DNA of 12,807 bases from positions 1 to 12,807 of the forward strand of contig VBOF01000014.1 of the NCBI GenBank assembly GCA_005877855.1. Direction: 5' to 3'. Shown here piece by piece: positions 6,729 to 12,779 of the stretch. Position numbers and translations under genes: made by a program. The DNA is from Nitrospirota bacterium. Lineage in GTDB: Bacteria; Nitrospirota; Nitrospiria; Nitrospirales; NS-4. The stretch's first letter is position 1, and every line of letters starts with the position of its first letter. The notes under the pieces were generated by a model. The model was not told the DNA's origin. It saw only the letters and a program-made list of their open reading frames with translations, and did not search any database.

Positions 6729-7661
6729 TCACCCTTTGGATTTCTGCCAGCGATCGATGAGGACGCCCTCGCGGAGGCCGTAGTCGCTGACCAGACACTC
6801 GGCGAAGCCGAACCGTTCCATAGCTTCGGCCAGGATCAGCGTGCCGGCCAGGATGAGGTCCTCGCGACCTGGCTCCAAGCCGACCAGTTCGCGTCGCTGG
6901 GCAACCGTGCGGGATATCAACTCCGCCAGGATGCGCCGTACCGCTTCTCCGGACAGCCGGTGGTTGTGGATCCTGAGCGGGGCATAGACCGCAAGTCGCT
7001 GGTCCATCGCCGCCAGCGTCGTGATGGTGCCAGCCGTCCCGACGAGGCGGTAGCCGGCCAGCGACCCGAGCTTTGCCTCGACGACATCCAAGTGCCGGGC
7101 AATGCGGGCGCGCGCCGCGGCGAGCTCAGCCGCCCGCACCGGATCGGACCGCAGGCATTCCTCGGTGAGGCGGACGACCCCTTCGTCGACCGACACCATC
7201 GCGGGAGCCTGCCCGGGCGCGACTGTCATGAATTCGGTGCTCCCGCCCCCGATGTCCAGGGCCACGAACCGGTCCACGCCGGCTGGGAGGCCAGCCTGGA
7301 TGCCGAGGAGCGACAGCCGGGCCTCCTCTTCGCCCGAGACGACCTCTACATCCAGCCCGCTGCGGCGCTTGACCTCCCGGAGAAACTCGTCCCGGTTGAC
7401 GGCGTCGCGCACGGCGCTCGTGGCCACCGCCACGACTTCGCGCGCGCCAACCCGTTCGATCACCGGCATCCACTCGGCGATCGTGTCCAGCGCGCGCGCC
7501 ATCGGGGCCGGCTGCAGACAGCGGCTCGGCTGGAGGCCTTCGCCCAACCGGACAATGCGGCGCTCCGAGGCGAGTTCGTGCAGCCGCCCGTCATCTTCAA
7601 TCCGGGCGATCAGCAACCGCAGCGTCAGCGTGCCAATATCGATGCCCGCATAGATCGGCAT
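6729..7661 (-). CDS. Ppx/GppA family phosphatase (exopolyphosphatase / pppGpp phosphohydrolase)
   Basis: Hydrolyses terminal phosphates of polyphosphate or pppGpp in the cytoplasm. The 310 residues cover the two actin-like (ASKHA) domains, without the HD-type C-terminal extension of E. coli Ppx. Motifs: YAGIDIGTLTLRLLIA (phosphate-1 loop, 4-19; Thr at a position often Ser), VAVATSAVRDAVNRDEFL (78-94), VVSGEEEARLSLLG with the likely catalytic Glu near 111-113, LDIGGGSTEF (135-144), LVGTAGTITTLAAMD (206-220), and the C-terminal SDYGLREGVL. The ATG at 7661 has GGGGGTG about 9 nt upstream. In-frame upstream ATGs (7685, 7727) fall within a palindromic intergenic repeat and are rejected. Ppx versus GppA preference cannot be decided. 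Confidence 0.92.
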   Translation of the reverse strand: MPIYAGIDIGTLTLRLLIARIEDDGRLHELASERRIVRLGEGLQPSRCLQPAPMARALDTIAEWMPVIERVGAREVVAVATSAVRDAVNRDEFLREVKRRSGLDVEVVSGEEEARLSLLGIQAGLPAGVDRFVALDIGGGSTEFMTVAPGQAPAMVSVDEGVVRLTEECLRSDPVRAAELAAARARIARHLDVVEAKLGSLAGYRLVGTAGTITTLAAMDQRLAVYAPLRIHNHRLSGEAVRRILAELISRTVAQRRELVGLEPGREDLILAGTLILAEAMERFGFAECLVSDYGLREGVLIDRWQKSKG

Positions 7662-7680
7662 CCAGTCACACACCCCCACT

Positions 7681-7764
7681 GTCATTGCAAGCGACCAACG
7701 GGAGCGCGGCAATCTCGCCTCTCTCACCGAGAGATTGCTTCGTCACTTCGTTTCTCGCAATGAC
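7681..7764. repeat. 84-bp imperfect palindromic intergenic repeat (REP/MITE-like)
   Basis: The element begins GTCATTGC and ends GCAATGAC. Its inner arms are GCAATCTC and GAGATTGC, flanking a short centre with TCTCTCACCGAGAG. The right arm (TTGCTTCGTCACTTCGTT) resembles the familiar intergenic repeat type reading roughly ATTGCGAGGAGCGAAGCGACGAAGCAATC in many bacterial genomes; the left arm has diverged. It fills the gap between the 106-aa gene and the Ppx/GppA gene and could fold as RNA. Copy number elsewhere cannot be seen. Confidence 0.75.
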
Positions 7765-7776
7765 CAAAGGGGGTCC

Positions 7777-8097
7777 CTATCCTTGGTCCTTGATCTGGTC
7801 CATCTCGAACCGGATGCGCGCCTCTTCCTGCTTGAGCTGGTCCACCTTACGAAACAGGTCCTGGATCTCCTTGTCCTCCAGCACCCCGCCGCCTTTCCGC
7901 TCGATTAACTGGAACGCCCGCTCGCCGGCCGCCCGCAGGTGCTCCTTGATCTGGTCTTCCACCTTGTACAACTGGAACTTCAGGCGCAGGAACTCCATCT
8001 CCTCGAGCGAGCGGTCAGCAACCTTGGCGGTGCCCTGCCGCACCTTGGCCCATCCCGTGCGGAAATCGCTTTTGAATCGGCGGAATCGCGACATCAT
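7777..8097 (-). CDS. Small coiled-coil protein downstream of recG, unknown function
   Basis: 106 residues, highly charged and predicted almost wholly helical. It has a basic N-terminus (MMSRFRRFKSDFRTGWAKVR), then SLEEMEFLRLKFQLYKVEDQIKEHL and VDQLKQEEARIRFEMDQIKDQG, both with heptad-like spacing. There is no signal peptide, membrane helix or Cys. It starts 7 nt after the recG stop, and its ribosome binding site (GAAGGGA) overlaps the end of recG, so it is likely translated from the recG transcript. Either of two tandem ATGs (8097 or 8094) could be used. The basic N-terminus might contact nucleic acid or membrane, but that is speculation. No named family is recognised. Confidence 0.75.
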   Translation of the reverse strand: MMSRFRRFKSDFRTGWAKVRQGTAKVADRSLEEMEFLRLKFQLYKVEDQIKEHLRAAGERAFQLIERKGGGVLEDKEIQDLFRKVDQLKQEEARIRFEMDQIKDQG

Positions 8098-8104
8098 GGT
8101 CCCT

Positions 8105-10558
8105 TCAGGGTACCGCCGCCAACTCCAGTTTCTGCTGCCACCGTCGGAGCAGGACCGCTTTCAGCTCCGTGTGCTCGGGTCGCGCGAGATCTGGATCCCG
8201 CTCAAGTAACCGCGTCGCTTCCTCCCTGGCCTCTTCCAGGATCTTGGCGTCTCGGATGAGATTGGCCACCCGCAAATCGGAGGGGCCCCACTGCCGGGTC
8301 CCGAAGAACTCGCCAGGCCCGCGGATGCGCAGGTCCTCTTCGGCCATCACAAAGCCATCGTGACTCTTGACCAACGCCTCAAGGCGGCGCCGCGCCTCCT
8401 CCGACAACCGGGGAGGCCCCATCAGGAAACAATACGACTGATGCGCCCCGCGCCCGACCCGTCCCCGGAGTTGATGCAACTGGGCCAGGCCGAACCGGTC
8501 GGCATGCTCGATCAGCATCACCGTGGCGTTGGACACGTCGATGCCCACCTCGATGACCGTCGTGGCCACCAGTACCTGGATCCGGCCGGCTTTGAAGTCC
8601 GCCATGGCGCGGTCCTTCTGCTCGGCTTTCATCCGGCCATGGATAAGCCCGACCTTCCACTTCGAGAATACCTCCTGCTGCAGCCGCTCGGCTCCCGTGA
8701 TCGCCGCCTGCAGGTCCACCTTCTCCGACTCCGCCACCAGCGGAAACACCACGTAGGCCTGCCGGCCCTGCGCCAACTCGTCCTCGATCAGGCGGTAGGC
8801 CCGCGATCGTTGGCCCTCCGCAAACAAGAGCGTGCGGATCGGCGTGCGGCCCGGGGGCATCGCGTCGATCACGGAGAGGTCCAGATCGCCGTACACCGTC
8901 AGCGCCAGAGTCCGCGGGATGGGGGTTGCCGTCATGACCAACACGTCAGGCGCGTAGCCTTTCTCCTTGAGGATGGCGCGCTGCAGCACCCCGAACTTGT
9001 GCTGCTCGTCGATGACAGCCAGCCCGAGCCTATGGAACCGGACCCCCTGCTGGATCAGGGCGTGCGTGCCGATCACGATCCCTGCCGACCCGTCGGCAAT
9101 GGCAGCCAAGGCCGCCTCCCGCTTCTTGCCGCGCCCCCCGACCAGCAACACGCAGGTGACGCCGAGCGGCTCCAGCAGCCCATGCAAGTTCAGATAGTGC
9201 TGCTCGGCGAGGATCTCGGTCGGGGCCATCAGGGCCGCTTGCAACCCGGAGCCCACGGCCACCAGCATCGCCACCGTAGCCACGACCGTCTTGCCGCAGC
9301 CCACGTCGCCTTGGATCAAGCGGTTCATCGGATGAGGGCTCGCGAGGTCGCGGTGGATATCTTGCAAAACGCGAAGCTGCGCCTCCGTCAAGCGAAAGGG
9401 TAACGAGGCCAAAAACCGCCGCGGCAGCGGCGTCTCTAGGTTATAGGCCAGGCTGCGCGCTTCCCGCTTGACCGACTCGCGTTTCTGACCCAGGGCCAGC
9501 TCCAGCAGAAAAAAATCCTCGAACGCGAACCGGCGATGCGCCATGGTCCGGCCGCGGTTCAGGTCGTCGAGGTTCGCATCCGCCGCGGGGAAATGGACGG
9601 CCTTGATCGCTTCCCCGAACGCCATGAGCCGCCGCCCGCGCGCGATCTCGGCTGGCAGGGCGTCGACCGCGCCGTCGGCATAGTGGTCCACCAGGACCTT
9701 CATGATGGCGCGGATCCGGTCGCCAAGCATCATCCGCGTCTTGGTCTCCCGACCGTGGTAGATCGGCACGATGCGGCCCATGTGGACCAGGTCGCGATGC
9801 CCCCCGGCCTCCTCCCCCCCCTCCAGGATCTCGAAGGCCGGATTTTCCATCTGCAGGTGCGTCCAACGCCCGCTCCGCGCTTTCACCAGCCCGAAAAGCA
9901 TCAGATGCTGGCCGGCTCGGAAGGTCTCCGCCAGATAGGCTTGGTTGAACCACACAAGGTCCAGGCGCCCGGTCTCGTCCGCCGCCGTCGCTTCGACCAG
10001 TTTCCGGCGCTGGCGGGCGGTGACCGTAAGCTTGACGGACCGGATCTCGACGGCGACGACCGCCTCCTGCCCGGGGAGGAGACTCCCGATGGACCGCACC
10101 TGCGTCCGGTCTTCATAGCGCCACGGCAGCGACCAGACAGCGTCCTCTATCGTGTGGATGCCGGCGCGCGCCAGCACTTCGGCCTTCTTGGGCCCCACGC
10201 CACGGACGTACTGGATCGGCAACTCCCAGAGCCGGTGCGCCAGTTTCACCGGTCCGCACGAAGATGTCGCCGCCTCTTCCACCGTGCGGAGGAGTCGGTC
10301 TAACACCGCCCGGGCTTCTGCGATCCGGCGGCCGCGGAGGTCAGGTCCGAGCGTCTCGTAGTCGGAGAAGAGATGCACCAGGTGGAGCAAGTCCGCTTCC
10401 ACGCGGGGGGGATGGACGGAGTGACCGAGGACAGTCAGGACTTGCTGGGACACAAACCGGCCAAGATCCTTGAGGGCAGAAAGACCGTGCGTCCCGCTCC
10501 GGTTGGCATACTCAAGCGGGCGGGCAATCCGTACGATGATCTCTTTCAGGCTGTCCAT
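8105..10558 (-). CDS. recG: ATP-dependent DNA helicase RecG
   Basis: Branch-migrating helicase/translocase that remodels stalled forks, R-loops and recombination intermediates. It has 817 residues against 693 in E. coli, because about 110 residues precede the wedge domain, comparable to the N-terminal extension of Thermotoga RecG. In order: helix-hairpin-helix-like QYVRGVGPKKAEVLARAGI (117-135); OB-fold wedge (about 160-245) with DETGRLDLVWFN; Walker A GDVGCGKT (417-424); DEQH box (517-520); TATPIPRTLALT (543-554); motifs V and VI IEVGIDVSNA and QLRGRVGRG (696-704); C-terminal EEDLRIRGPGEFFGTRQWG (740-758). All helicase motifs are intact. The ATG at 10558 has only a weak SD. A small coiled-coil gene follows in the same transcript. 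Confidence 0.97.
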   Translation of the reverse strand: MDSLKEIIVRIARPLEYANRSGTHGLSALKDLGRFVSQQVLTVLGHSVHPPRVEADLLHLVHLFSDYETLGPDLRGRRIAEARAVLDRLLRTVEEAATSSCGPVKLAHRLWELPIQYVRGVGPKKAEVLARAGIHTIEDAVWSLPWRYEDRTQVRSIGSLLPGQEAVVAVEIRSVKLTVTARQRRKLVEATAADETGRLDLVWFNQAYLAETFRAGQHLMLFGLVKARSGRWTHLQMENPAFEILEGGEEAGGHRDLVHMGRIVPIYHGRETKTRMMLGDRIRAIMKVLVDHYADGAVDALPAEIARGRRLMAFGEAIKAVHFPAADANLDDLNRGRTMAHRRFAFEDFFLLELALGQKRESVKREARSLAYNLETPLPRRFLASLPFRLTEAQLRVLQDIHRDLASPHPMNRLIQGDVGCGKTVVATVAMLVAVGSGLQAALMAPTEILAEQHYLNLHGLLEPLGVTCVLLVGGRGKKREAALAAIADGSAGIVIGTHALIQQGVRFHRLGLAVIDEQHKFGVLQRAILKEKGYAPDVLVMTATPIPRTLALTVYGDLDLSVIDAMPPGRTPIRTLLFAEGQRSRAYRLIEDELAQGRQAYVVFPLVAESEKVDLQAAITGAERLQQEVFSKWKVGLIHGRMKAEQKDRAMADFKAGRIQVLVATTVIEVGIDVSNATVMLIEHADRFGLAQLHQLRGRVGRGAHQSYCFLMGPPRLSEEARRRLEALVKSHDGFVMAEEDLRIRGPGEFFGTRQWGPSDLRVANLIRDAKILEEAREEATRLLERDPDLARPEHTELKAVLLRRWQQKLELAAVP

Positions 10559-10575
10559 CGTCTCAACGTGCGGCC

Positions 10576-10604
10576 ATTCTCACCATCTGGTCCGTAAAGA
10601 TCAA
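10576..10604 (-). promoter_or_regulatory. Candidate sigma-70 promoter of recG
   Basis: Minus strand: TTGATC (10599-10604), a 17-bp spacer, then GAGAAT (10576-10581), each a 4/6 match. The leader would be only about 10 nt before ATG 10558. Low confidence. Confidence 0.3.
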
Positions 10605-10651
10605 TACCGAGGCGTGTCGAGCAAATTGGGGATCCCGCCTTGACGAAAATT

Positions 10652-10684
10652 GTTGCCGTCTTAGCAGCCCTCCACGGCGGCAAC
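10652..10684. promoter_or_regulatory. Inverted repeat upstream of the sigma-54 promoter, candidate activator site
   Basis: GTTGCCG (10652-10658) and CGGCAAC (10678-10684) are perfect inverted arms 19 nt apart. They would lie about 70-100 bp upstream of the predicted sigma-54 transcription start, where enhancer-binding proteins usually bind. It could equally be chance or an RNA stem. Confidence 0.35.
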
Positions 10685-10727
10685 CTCCAATGCATTGAAT
10701 TTACAACGTAATCACAGCACCAAGAAT

Positions 10728-10744
10728 CTGGTACAGCAGTTGCC
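10728..10744 (+). promoter_or_regulatory. Sigma-54 (RpoN) -24/-12 promoter of the pilin-like ORF
   Basis: CTGGTACAGCAGTTGCC matches the YTGGCACGRNNNTTGCW consensus. The invariant GG (10730-10731) and GC (10742-10743) are exactly 10 nt apart, and the mismatches lie only in weaker positions. Transcription would start near 10755, about 10 nt before a strong ribosome binding site. Major pilin genes are typically RpoN-dependent, so promoter and ORF agree with each other. Confidence 0.6.
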
Positions 10745-10778
10745 TTAAACTCATGCCAGAAGGAAAGGAGGACGTGTG

Positions 10779-10913
10779 ATGCAACGCTTTTTCCAGAACC
10801 TATCACTGAAGAGCCAAGCGCTTGAGCGCTTCCCGTTGATCGAACTGATGGTCGTGGTGACCTGTATCGGCATTCTCGCCACCATTGCCCTCCAGAAATT
10901 CCTGGCGTATTAG
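10779..10913 (+). pseudogene. 44-codon type IV prepilin N-terminus-like ORF (truncated pilin or microprotein)
   Basis: The ORF reads MQRFFQNLSLKSQALER, then FPLIELMVVVTCIGILATIA, and ends LQKFLAY-stop. The second part is the type IV prepilin methylation/helix motif (family GFTLIELMVVVAIIGILAAIA) with Glu at +5 kept. The residue before the cleavage point is Arg rather than the Gly needed by prepilin peptidase, and +2 is Pro. A strong SD (AAGGAGG, 10765-10771) lies 7 nt upstream and a sigma-54 promoter precedes it. The globular pilin domain is absent. The frame stays open after TAG into rpmB without pilin-like sequence. Either a decayed pilA or a conserved single-helix microprotein; I favour decay, but the intact expression signals argue for caution. 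Confidence 0.6.
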
Positions 10914-10936
10914 GCCACAGGGTTGTCTTCCCTGGC
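10914..10936 (+). terminator. Hairpin directly after the pilin-like ORF, possible weak terminator
   Basis: GCCACAGGG (10914-10922) can pair with CCCTGGC (10930-10936) around a 7-nt loop, with a 2-nt bulge. It begins at the base after the TAG stop. No U-tract follows, so if it acts as a terminator it is weak or factor-assisted. Confidence 0.3.
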
Positions 10937-10942
10937 ACGCTC

Positions 10943-10972
10943 TTGTCAGGGTAGACGCGCCTGTGCTAGCAT
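10943..10972 (+). promoter_or_regulatory. Sigma-70 promoter of rpmB
   Basis: TTGTCA (10943-10948, 5/6), an 18-bp spacer, then TAGCAT (10967-10972, 4/6) with the extended TG at 10964-10965. The start would be near 10979, giving a leader of about 30 nt that begins inside the hairpin at 10977-11000. Confidence 0.6.
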
Positions 10973-10976
10973 GCGA

Positions 10977-11000
10977 CCCTGTTGGATCAAACCATCAGGG
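10977..11000 (+). promoter_or_regulatory. Leader hairpin overlapping the rpmB ribosome binding site
   Basis: CCCTGTTGG (10977-10985) pairs with CCATCAGGG (10992-11000): eight Watson-Crick pairs, one T-T mismatch, a 6-nt loop. The 3' arm contains the first bases of the AGGGAGA ribosome binding site (10997-11003). This suggests translational control, possibly autoregulation; function is inferred. Confidence 0.4.
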
Positions 11001-11009
11001 AGAACGACC

Positions 11010-11201
11010 GTGGCCAGGGCATGTGAGATCTGCGGGAAGATGCGAGCGGTCGGCAACAACGTCAGCCACGCCAACAACCGCACCAAGCGCGTCTTCCGTC
11101 CGAACCTGCAAACCATCCGGGCGCTCGTGAACGGCGCCACACGACGCTTGCTCGTCTGCACCCGGTGCATCCGCAGCGGGAAAATCAAAAAAGCGGTCTG
11201 A
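11010..11201 (+). CDS. rpmB: 50S ribosomal protein L28, zinc-binding form
   Basis: 63-residue ribosomal protein of the large subunit. It begins MARACEICGK and continues with the family stretch GNNVSHANNRTKRVFRPNLQ and the C-terminal VCTRCIRSGKIKK. C5/C8 and C50/C53 form the zinc ribbon of the Cys-containing L28 form. I chose GTG 11010 because AGGGAGA lies 6 nt upstream and L28 proteins start just before the first CxxC. An in-frame ATG at 10971 would begin inside the -10 box, so it is rejected. The gene stands alone, converging on the membrane-protein gene. Confidence 0.95.
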   Translation: MARACEICGKMRAVGNNVSHANNRTKRVFRPNLQTIRALVNGATRRLLVCTRCIRSGKIKKAV

Positions 11202-11245
11202 GCTTCACCTTATCCGCAGCTAAATCAAGAATGGTAGCTTGCCCC

Positions 11246-11262
11246 GGCTACTCGCTGTAGCC
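11246..11262. other. Perfect 6-bp hairpin at the rpmB / membrane-protein convergence
   Basis: GGCTAC (11246-11251), loop TCGCT, GTAGCC (11257-11262). It overlaps the last codons of the leftward gene. Without a flanking T-tract it is a poor intrinsic terminator, but it is the only hairpin noted at this convergent junction. Confidence 0.3.
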
Positions 11263-12075
11263 TGGATACAGTTTGTTCAGGCATTCAGGGCATACGCCAT
11301 GGGTAAAGTCTGCGTCCGAATGCTCGCGAATGTAAGATTCCATGGCATGCCAATCTCCTTTGCCATCTCGAATCTTCTTGCAGCGTGCACAAATGGGTAA
11401 GATCCCTTGCAGAACTTTGACTTTGGTCAGGGCGTCTTGGAGTTGGCGGATGAGACTTTCACGCTCTTTTTCTGCCTGTTTCAGTGCGGCGACGTAATCG
11501 ATTAATTCGACCTTACTGTGGCGTTCCCTGCGGACTTTCTCCGCGAATACCCCATAGAAGGTCGCCATGATGAAAAGCATCGGAATCCTGAGGAGATGAC
11601 TCTCGGACAATGAGCCGCTCTCCTTCACGCCCAAGGCAAGGAGCACCCCATAGGCGGCGCACAAGATCACGGAGAGGCCGATCAACTGCTTCAGCGAGGT
11701 TGAGAAGGCGGCGATCAGGATGACCAGGAAGTAGGTGATGTAGAGCTCTGAGCTATTGTTCCCCGACAGATAGATGATGGAGGTGGTCAAGGCCGTATCA
11801 CCCAAGACCAGCCCGCTGGCGAACCAGTCACTCTCCAGCACTCTCGTAGGAAGGCTCATCAGGACGGGGATGAGCAGCAATAGCCCTACGATAAGCAACT
11901 GCTCGACTTCTTGTGGAAGGACCTTTTCTTCACTGAACAGCAATTGATAACTGAGGACAATCGCCAAAAGCGATTGCAGTAAGACAAACCCGAACCGAAG
12001 TGCCGCGCTTGGGGATGCGAGGGACTTGGGAGGGTCCTTAAAAAGGACTTCGACGATGACGTCAGCGCCCGGCAT
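11248..12075 (-). CDS. Membrane protein with cytoplasmic coiled coil and C-terminal LPIC-x2-CK Cys module
   Basis: 275 residues. About six transmembrane helices (27-47, 57-77, 86-104, 111-126, 130-150, 161-179) resemble the membrane input domains of some bacterial sensor kinases. A coiled coil follows (about 180-222; VRRERHSKVELIDYVAALKQ onward), then the module at 216-271: ILPICARCKKIRD, GDWHAMESYIREHS and CPECLNKLYP. C229, C232, C262 and C265 form two CxxC pairs, a probable metal site. There is no histidine kinase, GGDEF, EAL or HAMP domain, so the Cys module sits where a signalling output would be. Over 56 residues it shares 37 identities with the tail of the response regulator at 3321-3953. 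ATG 12075 has AAGGTG just upstream and a good promoter at 12141-12169. Function unknown. Confidence 0.85.
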   Translation of the reverse strand: MPGADVIVEVLFKDPPKSLASPSAALRFGFVLLQSLLAIVLSYQLLFSEEKVLPQEVEQLLIVGLLLLIPVLMSLPTRVLESDWFASGLVLGDTALTTSIIYLSGNNSSELYITYFLVILIAAFSTSLKQLIGLSVILCAAYGVLLALGVKESGSLSESHLLRIPMLFIMATFYGVFAEKVRRERHSKVELIDYVAALKQAEKERESLIRQLQDALTKVKVLQGILPICARCKKIRDGKGDWHAMESYIREHSDADFTHGVCPECLNKLYPGYSE

Positions 12076-12140
12076 GGCACCTTGCTCGGAAAAAACTCAT
12101 ATCCCCTTGCGTCCTATCAGGAGCAGCGTAATGGACGCCC

Positions 12141-12169
12141 AGGCTAGTCTACCCGTCGGGACCTGTCAA
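12141..12169 (-). promoter_or_regulatory. Sigma-70 promoter of the Cys-module membrane protein
   Basis: Minus strand: perfect TTGACA (12164-12169), a 17-bp spacer, then TAGCCT (12141-12146; 3/6). The leader to ATG 12075 would be near 60 nt. This separates the gene from the upstream thermonuclease gene. Confidence 0.55.
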
Positions 12170-12181
12170 GCAGGACGTCCG

Positions 12182-12691
12182 TCAGCACTCCCGCCCCTTC
12201 TGCGGCTTCCTCCAGCACCACGGCGGCACAGGGTTGGGATCAGCCCACAGCCCACGTTTCGCAGCCTTGGCTTCCTTCTCCAAGACTTCCAGGTTCTTAT
12301 CTTTGGAGTATTGGCGATACCACCATGCCAAGCCCGCCTTTAACAACTCCCGGTTCAGCACAGCGCCGTCCGGCAAGACGACATCAGCAGCGCGGCGCCC
12401 ATACTTATCTATTTCCTTCACTTTTACGGTAACGAGCTTCCCGGACGTCCTCTCGGAGGTGAATTGCTTGGCTTTGTCGCCATAGGGCTGCCCTTTCTCT
12501 GGGCAGTCAATCCCCCTGAGGAGAATGCGCACTGGGACTCCATTGTGAACGACCTCGATTGTGTCTCCATCGATAACTCTGACGACCTTACTCGTGAAGT
12601 CGGCACCTTGGGCGGACGACGTGGGACAATGTAGGAAAACGAGCAGCCCAGTGAAGGCGACAAGCAGAACAATGGACACCCGGCACGGCAT
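12182..12691 (-). CDS. Secreted thermonuclease-like (SNase domain) nuclease
   Basis: Predicted Ca-dependent nuclease of the staphylococcal nuclease fold, exported. From ATG 12691 (169 residues), a basic start and hydrophobic stretch (about 6-21) with an SSAQGA region give likely cleavage near residues 27-30. The SNase core follows: VVRVIDGDTIEVVHNG with D41, VRILLRGIDCPE with R55, D62 and E65, DKYGRRAADV with R99/R100, then LLKAGLAWWY and AKRGLW. These cover the metal-binding and catalytic residues, so activity is likely. GGGAGG lies 5 nt before ATG 12691; an in-frame ATG at 12742 lacks such a site and would precede the signal peptide oddly. It lies 88 bp downstream of tRNA-Gly. Confidence 0.9.
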   Translation of the reverse strand: MPCRVSIVLLVAFTGLLVFLHCPTSSAQGADFTSKVVRVIDGDTIEVVHNGVPVRILLRGIDCPEKGQPYGDKAKQFTSERTSGKLVTVKVKEIDKYGRRAADVVLPDGAVLNRELLKAGLAWWYRQYSKDKNLEVLEKEAKAAKRGLWADPNPVPPWCWRKPQKGREC

Positions 12692-12779
12692 AGAGCCTCC
12701 CGTTGTGAGCAGCAAGGAGTAGTCTAGCGCGGGTCTGTACAAAAGGCTAGGTCGGTGCTCGCCCTTCTGTTGAAAAGTT

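Noticed and set aside
7662..7727. Longer N-terminus for the Ppx/GppA protein (ATG 7685 or 7727)
   Set aside because: The added residues come mostly from the palindromic repeat, and the family begins directly with the phosphate-1 loop.
6960..7763. 267-codon plus-strand open frame antisense to ppx/gppA
   Set aside because: Shadow of a conserved phosphatase gene; composition is typical of antisense reading in GC-rich DNA.
8360..9403. 347-codon open frame antisense to recG
   Set aside because: recG on the other strand has every helicase motif; the antisense product is rich in R, H, Q and P, as expected of a GC-rich shadow frame.
10700..10727. Sigma-70-like TTTACA-16-AAGAAT pair before the pilin-like ORF
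   Set aside because: The spacing and -10 match are mediocre, and the overlapping sigma-54 element fits better and suits the gene type.
10914..11009. Read-through of the pilin-like ORF into rpmB as one fused protein
   Set aside because: The frame is open after the TAG, but the linker resembles no pilin or L28 extension, and rpmB has its own promoter and SD; probably coincidence.
10971..11009. ATG 10971 as rpmB start
   Set aside because: It lies in the -10 hexamer and would add 13 residues not seen before the first CxxC of L28.
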